A DNA stretch of 64,000 nucleotides from positions 1 to 64,000 of the forward strand of contig CAZYGK010000005.1 of assembly GCA_964647355.1 (NCBI GenBank), in the 5' to 3' direction. A model generated the notes under the pieces. The model did no database searches, was not told the DNA's origin, and was given only the letters and a program-made list of their open reading frames with translations. Both the position numbers and the translations under genes were made by a program. Shown here in pieces: positions 51,839-60,339 of the stretch. Within the stretch, counting starts at the first letter, position 1. Every line of letters begins with the position of its first letter. This stretch comes from SZUA-430 sp964647355 (GTDB taxonomy: Bacteria; Pseudomonadota; Alphaproteobacteria; Micropepsales; Micropepsaceae).

Positions 51839-52393
51839 CTAGTACCCGTCGTACGCCGCGTCCGGATCGTAGTACTCATCCTCGTCATAGCCGGGCCCGT
51901 ACGCGTAGCCGTACTGCGGCCCCGCATATTGCGGACCGTAAGCGTAGCCGTAGTGCTGTGCGGGCGCATACGCACGCTCGCGGCATCCGCTGGTCGCAAT
52001 CGCGTTGCCCGCAAAGCTGCCGAGCAAAACGCCGGCGACCGTCGCCGGACCGCGGTCGCTGTGACGATAGCCGTGCCAGCCGTGATAGTGGTGCCCGCGC
52101 GCAAGATTGCTGCCGATGACGCCGCCAAGCACGCCGCCGATCAGCGTCCCCGCAACGCTCTCGCCCGCGCAGTTGCGCTCGCCCTGATAGGCATAGGCTG
52201 GCGGACCGGCATGATAGGAGCCGCTATGAACGGGCGGACCGTAAGCCGGCGCACCATAGGCAGGTCCGCCGTAATTCTGCGGCGCCGGACCCTGACCGTA
52301 GTTGCCGTAGATCTTGCCCGTCGCAAATGCAGGGCTCGCCGCACCGAGCAGCAATGCACCCGCCGCAAGCGCCGAAACCAACACCTTCGTCAT
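51839..52393 (-). CDS. secreted Gly/Tyr-rich protein with glycine zipper
   Basis: 184 residues from the ATG at 52393. Signal peptide residues 1-25 (ends PAFATG). Two low-complexity parts rich in Tyr, Gly, Pro and Ala (repeating YG, YGP, AYGP units) flank a glycine-zipper segment of GGVLGGVIGSNLARG and VAGVLLGSFAGNAIA type, as in the 17-kDa surface antigen family. Two Cys may form a disulfide. It is probably an outer-membrane-associated protein. A strong terminator follows it. Confidence 0.8.
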   Translation of the reverse strand: MTKVLVSALAAGALLLGAASPAFATGKIYGNYGQGPAPQNYGGPAYGAPAYGPPVHSGSYHAGPPAYAYQGERNCAGESVAGTLIGGVLGGVIGSNLARGHHYHGWHGYRHSDRGPATVAGVLLGSFAGNAIATSGCRERAYAPAQHYGYAYGPQYAGPQYGYAYGPGYDEDEYYDPDAAYDGY

Positions 52394-52520
52394 GACACTC
52401 GTATCTCCCAAAGCCGGCCGATCGAACGCCGGTTCTAAGCATCCATTCCTAGCACAGCGCGCGCCGCCTGAACCTGGCATGAACAGCAGCAGGGCGCGGA
52501 AATACGAGCTTTGGCGCACC

Positions 52521-53120
52521 TCACGCAGCTTCCGCCACAAGCGTGAGCAGCATACGCCGAATGCGATGCAGGCTCCACGCCATAACGGCAATGCCAAGCA
52601 CAACGAGCAGCACGGCCGCCCACGGCGCAAGCAGCTGCGTGCCGTCGCTGGCGCCGAAGCCGAATAGGCGCAAACTGTATTCGTCGTCGCCGATGAGAAA
52701 GAGGCCGGCGCTGGCCGGACGAAGCAGGCTGTTCAACGACGCGAGCATCACGCAAACGCCGAGCGCTGCGGCGAGAACGAGCCCCGTCGCACGCAAGAGG
52801 TAAGCGGTTCCGCGCGCGGCATAAAGCGATAGCGTGCGCACCACCATTCCGGCGTCGCCATAGCGCGGCGGCGCGCGGAATACGGCTTCCGCGAGGAGCG
52901 GCGCCAAGAATTCCTTCGGATTTCCGACGCGTGTGAGCGCCGCGTTCAAGCGCTGCAATTCGTCGCCGGTGAGCTGCTCGCTGGCAAGCAAGTCCTGCAC
53001 ATGCGCTTTGAGGTCTTGGATCAACTCGCGCCGCACGGGGCCGGCAAGCGGCGAAAGCACCGCTTCCGCTTTGAGGAAGTAGAGCAGCCAAGCCCGTCTG
53101 GCGCGCGCGTCTTTGAACAT
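52521..53120 (-). CDS. membrane protein downstream of PadR (HAAS-like)
   Basis: 199 residues from the ATG at 53120 with GGAGG upstream. Residues about 1-80 are helical and resemble the HAAS/DUF1700 signalling domain (RRELIQDLKAHVQDLL, LNAALTRVGNPKEFLAPLL). Two or three membrane spans follow (GTAYLLRATGLVLAAALGVC, LLAPWAAVLLVVLGIAVMAW). This type is nearly always paired with a PadR regulator, which ends 2 bp upstream. It may sense membrane state and control PadR. The C-terminal function is unknown. Confidence 0.8.
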   Translation of the reverse strand: MFKDARARRAWLLYFLKAEAVLSPLAGPVRRELIQDLKAHVQDLLASEQLTGDELQRLNAALTRVGNPKEFLAPLLAEAVFRAPPRYGDAGMVVRTLSLYAARGTAYLLRATGLVLAAALGVCVMLASLNSLLRPASAGLFLIGDDEYSLRLFGFGASDGTQLLAPWAAVLLVVLGIAVMAWSLHRIRRMLLTLVAEAA

Positions 53121-53122
53121 CG

Positions 53123-53470
53123 TCAGCCTCCGCCCCCCTTTGCGCGCTCGACCGCACGCGTGATGTCGCCCCATACGTCGCGCATGTCGGAAAGCGCGGT
53201 TTGCCCGCTCTTGGTCAGCGCGTAGTACTTGCGCCCAGGCCCCGTCGCCGCGTGCTCCCAGCGATGACGTACGAAGCCTTCGTTCTTCAGCCGCAAGAGA
53301 ATGGCGTAAAGCGTGCCATCCGCGACCTCGAGGCCGCAGCGTACCTTCAAATGCTCGACAAGCTCGTAGCCATAGTACTCCCGCGCCGCCAGCGTCGACA
53401 TGACAACCAGCTCCAAAATGCCTTTGCGCGCCTGTGAACCCCAGTTCACGAGGAATTCATTCTGCGCCAC
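53123..53470 (-). CDS. PadR family transcriptional regulator
   Basis: 115 residues from a GTG at 53470. The winged HTH has the PadR signature: QARKGILELVVMSTLAAREY, YGYELVEHLKV, GTLYAILLRLKNEGFVRHR and RKYYALTKSGQ. No C-terminal Vir domain, so it is the short class. It probably represses its own operon with the membrane protein, and possibly the divergent CPBP gene, through the palindrome at 53497. Confidence 0.92.
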   Translation of the reverse strand: MAQNEFLVNWGSQARKGILELVVMSTLAAREYYGYELVEHLKVRCGLEVADGTLYAILLRLKNEGFVRHRWEHAATGPGRKYYALTKSGQTALSDMRDVWGDITRAVERAKGGGG

Positions 53471-53496
53471 ACGATGCTCCGACTCGCTGAAAGCAC

Positions 53497-53510
53497 TATA
53501 GCATGCTATA
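53497..53510. promoter_or_regulatory. perfect 14-bp palindrome between padR and the CPBP gene
   Basis: TATAGCATGCTATA is self-complementary and lies 27 bp from the PadR start and 39 bp from the divergent CPBP start. It sits in a locally A+T-rich stretch with further TATA elements on both sides, a promising PadR operator that could control both directions. Confidence 0.6.
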
Positions 53511-53548
53511 TAGCAATGAGAGGTATATTGCGATGGAGGAATTGGGTG

Positions 53549-54235
53549 ATGGCTGGGGATGGAATTTCAAGGGCCTGGCGCGACAGCGGCTGGTTCGCGG
53601 GGCTCGAATTCGCGCTGTTCGTGGCGGTTTTCCTGGCCGGCAGTTACAACTACCTGCCGGTCAGCCATACGCCGTATCTCTTTGTCCTCGGCTGGATCAT
53701 GCTCTTGGCCGCAGGACGGCGCTGGGCCGACGTCGGCTTCCGCTGGCCGGAGCACCCGACCTCGGCCATCGTGCTGGGCGCGCTCGCCGGCGTCGCCCTC
53801 TCGTTGCACGAGTTGATTGTGCTCGAGCCTGCGGTTCGCGCACTCACCGGCACGTCGCCCGACCTCAGCTTCTTCAAGGAGCTCAAGGGCAACCTGCAGG
53901 CGACGTTGTTCTTCATCGCACTGTCATGGGTGCTCGCCGCTTTCGGCGAGGAAATGGTTTGGCGAGGCTATGCGATGACCCGCGTCGCAGAGTTTTTAGG
54001 TGACACGCGCACGGCCTGGGCGCTGAGCCTCGTCTTCGTGAATATCGGTTTTGGTATCGCCCACGACTATCAGGATCTCAGCGGGATCGTCGTTACGGCC
54101 GTCGGCGGCATGGCCTTTGGCGTGCTCTACCTGCTCGCCGGCCGGAACTTGATCGTACCCATCGTCGCGCACGGTACGTCCAATACGGTGGACTTTCTAT
54201 TCATGTACCACGGCGGAATTATTCCCGGGGTTTGA
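53549..54235 (+). CDS. CPBP family intramembrane metalloprotease
   Basis: 228 residues from the ATG at 53549, 8 bases after GGAGGA; the frame from 53474 would overlap the padR promoter. About six to eight membrane spans. The Abi/CPBP motifs are present: EEMVWRGY (motif 1), FGIAHDYQD (motif 2, His) and HGTSNTVDFLF (motif 3). Rce1-like enzymes cut within or beside the membrane; bacterial ones handle signal or bacteriocin processing. It is divergent from padR and probably under its control. Confidence 0.88.
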   Translation: MAGDGISRAWRDSGWFAGLEFALFVAVFLAGSYNYLPVSHTPYLFVLGWIMLLAAGRRWADVGFRWPEHPTSAIVLGALAGVALSLHELIVLEPAVRALTGTSPDLSFFKELKGNLQATLFFIALSWVLAAFGEEMVWRGYAMTRVAEFLGDTRTAWALSLVFVNIGFGIAHDYQDLSGIVVTAVGGMAFGVLYLLAGRNLIVPIVAHGTSNTVDFLFMYHGGIIPGV

Positions 54236-54561
54236 GACGAGGCCGATGAAGAGATCTGCGTCTTGCTTGAGCACTGGTCGGATTGGTGCTGGCACGAACG
54301 CCTAGCTTCGCTTGGGTGTTTCAGAAAATGAACGGGGCGAGCTTTCGGTGTTAGCGAGCGTGAACAAGTGCGCGGCGCGCAGCAGGGCGATACGCGCAGC
54401 ATCGCCCCTGTGTTGAGCCTCACTGCCGCAATCTGTGCTCGCGAGCCCCTGCTTGACCCCACCGCAGCCGAAGGCTTGGCTTGTGCTGCAGTGGCGAGGT
54501 CGGTGATCCCGGGACCTCGACGTGCAAGAGTTGCAGCCATTCCAAGCGCGGAGCGAGTGCC
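54236..54561. other. 326-bp intergenic region without a gene
   Basis: Between the CPBP protease and the cation exchanger, on the same strand. I see no gene, long repeat or clear terminator. The frame upstream of 54562 is open but has no ribosome site until GGAG shortly before that ATG. Confidence 0.5.
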
Positions 54562-55491
54562 ATGACGACCGATCTCCTGTTGTTCGCATTTGGTTGTATA
54601 TGCGCCGGGATTGGGGGCGAGTTGTTTGTCGACGGCTTGGTGAGTTTGGCCGATCGATCCCGCATCCCCCGGGGCGTCGTGGCGGCGACGATCGGGGCCT
54701 TTGCAACGTCGGCGCCCGAACTCATTGTCGGAATCACGTCCGCATCGCAAGGCGTTCCCGAAATTGCGCTAGGCGATGCAACCGGAAGCAATGTTGTCAA
54801 CATTGCGTTGGTCCTTGCCATTCCACTCGCCGTCTTTGGGCTGACCGCGCCACGCGACAGCGTTTTCCGTGATGTTCCGTTCGCGCTCGCGCTCTATCCG
54901 ATAATTGTGCTGGCTGGTCTCGACGGAAGGCTCTCTCAGGACGAGGCAGTGATGCTGTTGGCGGTATTCGCGACCTGGTTCTTGTGGGTCATGGTCTTTG
55001 CCTTGCGCAATCGCTCGAATGCTCCGCCACCGGAGAATGGCCGCAGCGGTGCGCTCCTCGCCCTTGCCGGTATCGTCGGCCTTTTCATGCTGTTCCTTGC
55101 CGGTCAGCTCATCGTGGCCGGTGCAACGGGACTTGCCACCTCTGCCGGTCTGCCTCCGTTTGTGATCGCGGCGACTGTGGTCGCTCTCGGCACGTCTGTT
55201 CCGGAGTTGGCAACCGTGATCATCGCAGTGGGGCGCCGGCATCATGAGGTCGGCCTTCAGACCATACTCGGCAGCAACATCTTCAATACGCTGTTGATTG
55301 TTCCCATTGCCGCACTCATTCACCCTCTCGCCATCGACTTGAACGCGGCATCGATCGTGCTCGCTGCAGGATTTGTGGCGACCCTGTTCGTCGTGCCGGT
55401 CGGCAGCCTCAGATTAGGGCGCTGGCGCGGCTCCGCACTACTGCTACTCTATGTATCATTCATTGCGATGAACGCCGCGTTGATTTGGTGA
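54562..55491 (+). CDS. calcium/sodium antiporter family protein (YrbG-like)
   Basis: 309 residues from the ATG at 54562. The two inverted alpha-repeats of the CaCA superfamily are plain: FATSAPELIVGITSASQG with GDATGSNVVNIALVL, and GTSVPELATVIIAVGRRHHE with LGSNIFNTLLIVP. About ten membrane spans. It exchanges Ca2+ or K+ for Na+ or H+ across the inner membrane. It opens the ion- and osmotic-stress block on this side. Confidence 0.92.
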   Translation: MTTDLLLFAFGCICAGIGGELFVDGLVSLADRSRIPRGVVAATIGAFATSAPELIVGITSASQGVPEIALGDATGSNVVNIALVLAIPLAVFGLTAPRDSVFRDVPFALALYPIIVLAGLDGRLSQDEAVMLLAVFATWFLWVMVFALRNRSNAPPPENGRSGALLALAGIVGLFMLFLAGQLIVAGATGLATSAGLPPFVIAATVVALGTSVPELATVIIAVGRRHHEVGLQTILGSNIFNTLLIVPIAALIHPLAIDLNAASIVLAAGFVATLFVVPVGSLRLGRWRGSALLLLYVSFIAMNAALIW

Positions 55492-55587
55492 GACGTACTC
55501 ACTGAGCCTTCAAGTGCGGTCTTGATGGATTCCTCGCCTCGAACACCGACTGGATGGCGCTAGCTCTTCGAAGCTTCGACGCGGCAT

Positions 55588-56412
55588 TCAGTGGTGGATG
55601 AAGAGATGCGTCGGGCTCGTCTTCAGGAGGCGCTCTGTCGTCGTACCGAGAAGCCACTCGCGCCAGCCCCGGTGCCCGTAGGCGCCCGCCACCACCAAGC
55701 CGGCGCCACTGGCCGCCGCTGTGACGGCAGCTGCAACATCGGTATCGGCTGAGACCGGAGACGGCGCGGCTTGGTAGTTTCGCTCGCGCAGGAACCGCAC
55801 GGCGATGTCTGCGTCAGTAGCAGCTTTGGCGGCGTCACGATCAACGCTGACCACGACAACCTCGCGATCGGCGCGCAATCCCATCGCACAAAACAATTGC
55901 AATGCGCGCATGGCGGGGATCGAGCCGTCATAAGCCACAACGGTCCTGCCATCACTCGACGCCTTCGCGGGCGATACGATCAGCGGACGCGGATTATTGC
56001 GCAGCAGCTCCACGATGAGCCGGCTGAGCGGCGCGAGGACCCCGGAAAAATCACTGTCGACGCCCAGCAAGACAGCATCGTGGGGCGCGCTTGCGCTGAC
56101 GAATGCAGCTGACGCAGTGCCGACAATGACCGTGGCGCCGTCTTTCACACCGGCAACACGGCACTCCGCGCTGAATGCCTCCGCGAATGTGGTAGCCTCC
56201 GCCCTCGCGCGTTCTATCAGAACCGCGTCGCGGTGCTCCTTATAGGGACCAGCTCCAATCGGGGTTGCCTCGGGCGGAGCGACGATATCCGGCTCGACAA
56301 CGGTAATACCCTGAAGCGTTGCGTCGTGCCGGCGAGCAATTGTCAGGGCAAGTTTCCTCGCTTCGAGCGCGGCGGGCGTGCGGTCGAGGGCGAGAAGGAG
56401 GCTCTTGATCAT
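55588..56412 (-). CDS. universal stress protein, tandem USP domains
   Basis: 274 residues from the ATG at 56412 with GGGAAC upstream. Two UspA folds in tandem: residues about 1-140 begin SLLLALDRTPAALEARKLAL, and the second (about 150-274) has TVVAYDGSIPAMRALQLF and ends VVAGAYGHRGWREWLLGTTTERLL, the ATP-binding G-x2-G-x9-G-(S/T) form. It is the last gene of a five-gene minus-strand run that includes NhaA and OtsB, consistent with salt or energy stress. Confidence 0.9.
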   Translation of the reverse strand: MIKSLLLALDRTPAALEARKLALTIARRHDATLQGITVVEPDIVAPPEATPIGAGPYKEHRDAVLIERARAEATTFAEAFSAECRVAGVKDGATVIVGTASAAFVSASAPHDAVLLGVDSDFSGVLAPLSRLIVELLRNNPRPLIVSPAKASSDGRTVVAYDGSIPAMRALQLFCAMGLRADREVVVVSVDRDAAKAATDADIAVRFLRERNYQAAPSPVSADTDVAAAVTAAASGAGLVVAGAYGHRGWREWLLGTTTERLLKTSPTHLFIHH

Positions 56413-56478
56413 CGAACTGTTCCCGAGCTGTTCGTTGCACATGTTCAACCACAATCGCGCGCCGAGGATTGACCGCGA

Positions 56479-57654
56479 TCAAACCTGCGGCGCCGCCGAG
56501 CGTTTGGGGAGGCTGTATCTCAGCACGAGGAGTCCGATGGCCGCCGACAGGAGCGACCCGCCCAGAACGCCCAACCGCACAGGCGCGTCGTACGCCGGCC
56601 CGGTAAACGCCAAACCTGCAATGAAGAGGCTCATCGTGAAGCCAATGCCGCAGAGCAACGCCATACCGTAGATCTGGGCTAGCGTCACGCCCGGAGCTAG
56701 GGGCACGAGGCCGGTGCGCACCGCCACGTACGCCGGGGCGAAAACACCAACCTGCTTGCCAAAGAACAGAGCCGCAGCAATGCCGAGCGAAATTGGGGTG
56801 AAGAGGCCCTCGAAGCCAACGCTCGCAAAAGAGACGCCTGCATTGCAGAACCCAAACAATGGTACGATGAAGAAGGCAACGACCGGATAGAGATCCTCCT
56901 CCAACTGCTGCAGCGGCGCTCTTTCGCGCCCGTTCCCCGCGCGCGAAGGTATGAACAAAGCCGCGACGACGCCCGCCAACGTGGCGTGAACGCCTGATTT
57001 CAGCAGCGCTGCCCATGCAATGACGGCCACGACGACATAGGGCGCGATCAACGTCACTTTGAAACGGTTGAGCATCAGAAGTACGAGCACCGCAACCGCC
57101 CAAGCTCCCAGGGCGCCAATCGAGAGATCGTCTGTGTAGAAGAGCGCGATAACGATGATGGCGCCGAGATCGTCGATTACCGCTATTGCCGTCAACAAGA
57201 CCTTGAGCGCAATGGGAACGCGCGAGCCCGCAAGGGCAAGAACGCCCAACGCGAACGCAATGTCTGTGGCGGCGGGGATTGCCCAACCCCGCAAGGCAAC
57301 GCTGTCGCCCGTGTTGATCCAAGCGTAGATGAGAGCCGGCACCGCCATGCCGCCAATGGCGCAAGCGACGGGTAATGCGGCCTTCGAACCGCTTGAAAGC
57401 TCGCCAGTCAGTACTTCGCGCTTTAACTCAAGCCCCACGAGAAAAAAGAAGACGGCCATCAATCCGTCGTTGATCCACAATAACAGCGGTTTGTCGATCT
57501 CGAAGGCACCGATGCGTACCGTCATCGGCAGCTCGCGCAGCGCATCGTACCAAGTTGATAGGGGCGTGTTGGCCGCAAGGAGCCCAAGCGCTGCGGCGGA
57601 AATCAGGACGAGGCCTGCTTTGAGATCGCGATTTTCGGTGCTGGGTATGGCCAC
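56479..57654 (-). CDS. nhaA: Na+/H+ antiporter NhaA
   Basis: 391 residues from a GTG. Twelve membrane spans. The ion-binding aspartate pair is in AVIDDLGAIIVIALFY, and the conserved PAATDIAFALGVLALAG lies before it. The FFFLVGLELKREVL segment is typical. NhaA exports Na+ in exchange for H+ under salt and alkaline stress. It follows the GH15 gene by 89 bp and precedes the USP gene by 66 bp. Confidence 0.96.
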   Translation of the reverse strand: MAIPSTENRDLKAGLVLISAAALGLLAANTPLSTWYDALRELPMTVRIGAFEIDKPLLLWINDGLMAVFFFLVGLELKREVLTGELSSGSKAALPVACAIGGMAVPALIYAWINTGDSVALRGWAIPAATDIAFALGVLALAGSRVPIALKVLLTAIAVIDDLGAIIVIALFYTDDLSIGALGAWAVAVLVLLMLNRFKVTLIAPYVVVAVIAWAALLKSGVHATLAGVVAALFIPSRAGNGRERAPLQQLEEDLYPVVAFFIVPLFGFCNAGVSFASVGFEGLFTPISLGIAAALFFGKQVGVFAPAYVAVRTGLVPLAPGVTLAQIYGMALLCGIGFTMSLFIAGLAFTGPAYDAPVRLGVLGGSLLSAAIGLLVLRYSLPKRSAAPQV

Positions 57655-57743
57655 TATCGTGCTGTCCGCCTTTTACTCTGATCACGTGGAACTTTTGGCT
57701 CGGGAATCAACCCATCGCTGAGTGAGACATTTCCCGAAAAGGA

Positions 57744-59537
57744 TCATGAAGCGCGCCAAATCGCCTCTTCCCAACCGCGAGACAGCCGGGACGCAGAGTG
57801 AATGAGCCCGACGTGCGAGTACGCTTGCGGAAAATTGCCCCACAGCGTCCCGCTCTGCGTGTCAAAGTCCTCGCTTAACAACCCGACATGATTCCGGCAA
57901 GCGATCGCGCGTTCAAAGAGCTCCCGCGCCTCCGCCTTGCGGCCGGCAAGCGCCAGTGCATCGCAGTACCAAAACGTACAAATTAGAAAGGCCGTCTGTG
58001 GCTCGCCGAAGTCGTCGGCCTCATGATAGCGGTAGACGAAGCCGTCACGCATGAGGCGCTGAGCCACCGTGTCGAGCGTCTTGGCGACGCGCGGATCGCT
58101 TGGGTTTACGATTCCGATCTCCGTGAGCAAAAGCGTCGACGCATCGACCACCGCGTGATCGAGCACGCCGGATATCCAACCGTCGCGTGTGGTCGCCCGC
58201 GTCAACACCTGTGATCTGATCTCTGAAGCCTTTGCTCGCCACTCTTGAGCATCATTGTGAATGCCGAGATGCGCTGCGATCATTGAAAGCCGATGCGCAG
58301 CGGCCCAACACATGGCAGCCGAATAGGTGTGCGGCACAACCCGCCCGCGATACTCCCATGGGCCTGCATCAGGTTGAAGCGCGCGGTCAAGCGCAGTACG
58401 TCCGACGCCCAGCAATTGATCATACAGGGTTCGATCGCCAGCGCTCGGTAGACGACGATCCCAGAACATCTGCGTCGCAGTAAGAACGATGGAACCATAG
58501 ACGTCGTCTTGCACCTGAGACGCGGCGCCATTACCAAACCGGACAGGCCCCATTCCCTTGTAGCCGCGAAGTGCCGGCGCGACGCGCTCGTCGAGGTCCT
58601 GCCGCCCGCAAACGCGGTACAGCGGCGCGATCGCCTTGGTCCCATTGTCTGCCAAGACCGCATCAAGAATGAAGCGAATGAATCCTTCCATCGTTCGCGT
58701 GGCGCCCAGCCGGTTGAGGGCACCCACGGTGAAATAGGCGTCGCGCAACCAACAATAGCGGTAGTCCCAGTTGCGTGTTGACGACGGTGCTTCGGGAATC
58801 GAAGTAGTTAGAGCTGCGACGATCGCGCCGGTGTCTTCGAAATTGCATAGTTTCAGCGTGATCGCCGAGCGGATGACCTCGTCTTGCCATTCGAATGGAA
58901 TTGACAGACCGCGCACCCAGCGCCGCCAATATGACTCGGTGTCCGTCAGAAAGCTCGCCGCAAGCGTTTCCAGGCTGTCCGGCACCGGCTCATCGGCACC
59001 GATAAAGAGATGTATCGGCCGATCGAGCGTGAATTCAGACTCCTCGACAAGATAAGCCAGCGGCATGTCCGTCGTTACGCGCAACGTCAATGACGAGCTG
59101 GAGTAGCGGATGTGGTTGCTTCCCTGGCTTACCTTGGGAGAGCTCCCCCCGAGGTCGAACGTCGGGCGCATTCGCACCCGTATACGGGGTCTGCCGGCAA
59201 CGGGAATGATCGTGCGAACGAGAAGTTGCGGGTGAAACGAGCGCCCAAACCGTTCGTGTCGCGGCGCGAAATCTATGATCCTCAGGCATGCTCCATTGGC
59301 ATCAGTCGCCGTCGTTTCGACGATTGCCGTATTCGGGAGATAGCGTTGGCTCCAGCTTGCGTCGTTGGCAACTACGATATCGTGAAACCCGCGTTCTGGT
59401 GCCTCGCCATCGACCAATGCGGCGAACACCGGATCGCCGTCAACCCGGGGAAAGCAGAACCAGACATGCCGGCCGGTCTTCGTGATGAGACTTGCGATTG
59501 CGCAGTTCCCAACGGCAGCGAGGTCGAGTGTCGCCAT
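57744..59537 (-). CDS. glycoside hydrolase family 15 protein
   Basis: 597 residues. An N-terminal beta-sandwich (residues about 1-220) precedes the (alpha/alpha)6 barrel of GH15 enzymes, with RNWDYRYCWLRDAYFTVGAL and a later W-x-YRGRVVPHTYSAAMCWAA. The late GLLSEDFDTQSGTLWGNFPQAYSHVGLI contains the second catalytic Glu. Members act as glucoamylase or trehalase. It starts 4 bp after otsB, so a trehalose link is likely (often otsB-GH15-otsA). Confidence 0.9.
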   Translation of the reverse strand: MATLDLAAVGNCAIASLITKTGRHVWFCFPRVDGDPVFAALVDGEAPERGFHDIVVANDASWSQRYLPNTAIVETTATDANGACLRIIDFAPRHERFGRSFHPQLLVRTIIPVAGRPRIRVRMRPTFDLGGSSPKVSQGSNHIRYSSSSLTLRVTTDMPLAYLVEESEFTLDRPIHLFIGADEPVPDSLETLAASFLTDTESYWRRWVRGLSIPFEWQDEVIRSAITLKLCNFEDTGAIVAALTTSIPEAPSSTRNWDYRYCWLRDAYFTVGALNRLGATRTMEGFIRFILDAVLADNGTKAIAPLYRVCGRQDLDERVAPALRGYKGMGPVRFGNGAASQVQDDVYGSIVLTATQMFWDRRLPSAGDRTLYDQLLGVGRTALDRALQPDAGPWEYRGRVVPHTYSAAMCWAAAHRLSMIAAHLGIHNDAQEWRAKASEIRSQVLTRATTRDGWISGVLDHAVVDASTLLLTEIGIVNPSDPRVAKTLDTVAQRLMRDGFVYRYHEADDFGEPQTAFLICTFWYCDALALAGRKAEARELFERAIACRNHVGLLSEDFDTQSGTLWGNFPQAYSHVGLIHSASRLSRGWEEAIWRAS

Positions 59538-59541
59538 GCTT

Positions 59542-60285
59542 CTACAGCCTCGCGACCGACTTCAGCCAGCGGCGCACCTCTCGAGGCATACCCGCGAACC
59601 GGACAAAGACGTCGAGCCCATGGCCACCGAGAGCCTTGGCGGCGCGAAAGCCATCCTCGTCTGTGACGTCGTCGCCCACGAAGACGGGCTTGCGCCCACG
59701 GAAAGGTTCGACCTGCATTAGGAGTTCAACCGCCCGTGCCTTGGTCACAGTTCGTGGACGAATCTCGATAGCCATTTTCCCTTGCAAGACTTCGAATTTC
59801 GACGTCTCGCTTTGCGTAAGCTCTATGCAAAACTGCTTGAAGAACCCTTCGAGCTGCGGGACCCGGCGATAGTGAACAACGACGCTATGGACCTTCCGCT
59901 CCACCAGGACACCGTTCTTGTTGGCCGCGGCAGCGGTCAATGCCTCTATCCAGTCGGATGGCACCTGGTCATCAAGCTCGTCACGGTCTCCGGAAGGTAA
60001 ACGAACCACCGCTCCGTGTTCCCCAGCCCCCGGAAGGCGAAGCGGAGCGAGCAATGAATCAACCTGGGCCAAGGGCCGGCCACTGACGATTGCGAGCGCG
60101 CCGCCTAGCGCGACCGATCCTGCTGCCAAGTCGTGGATCAGATCGTTTGGTACCACAACGCTGTCCGGTGTCGGCGCAATGTCCAGCAGCGTACCGTCGA
60201 GATCCAGGAACAAGGCCCAATGGCTCTCGGGCGCTGGCGGCGACGCGAGTGGAAAAAAATATGGCAGCGCGAATTGGTCAATCAT
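59542..60285 (-). CDS. otsB: trehalose-6-phosphate phosphatase
   Basis: 247 residues. HAD phosphatase motifs: LFLDLDGTLLDIAPTPD near residue 26, IVSGRPLAQVD, and the acidic GDDVTDEDGF with the family-specific ENHGA-like GEHGAVVRLP. It removes phosphate from trehalose-6-phosphate, the last step of OtsAB trehalose synthesis. No otsA is adjacent; a candidate N-terminus is at 63513. It overlaps closely with GH15 downstream. Confidence 0.94.
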   Translation of the reverse strand: MIDQFALPYFFPLASPPAPESHWALFLDLDGTLLDIAPTPDSVVVPNDLIHDLAAGSVALGGALAIVSGRPLAQVDSLLAPLRLPGAGEHGAVVRLPSGDRDELDDQVPSDWIEALTAAAANKNGVLVERKVHSVVVHYRRVPQLEGFFKQFCIELTQSETSKFEVLQGKMAIEIRPRTVTKARAVELLMQVEPFRGRKPVFVGDDVTDEDGFRAAKALGGHGLDVFVRFAGMPREVRRWLKSVARL

Positions 60286-60339
60286 TGCTTACGGCTTCCA
60301 CATGTGTGCGCTAGTTGCGGTATCGCATCGTGCTTGAGC

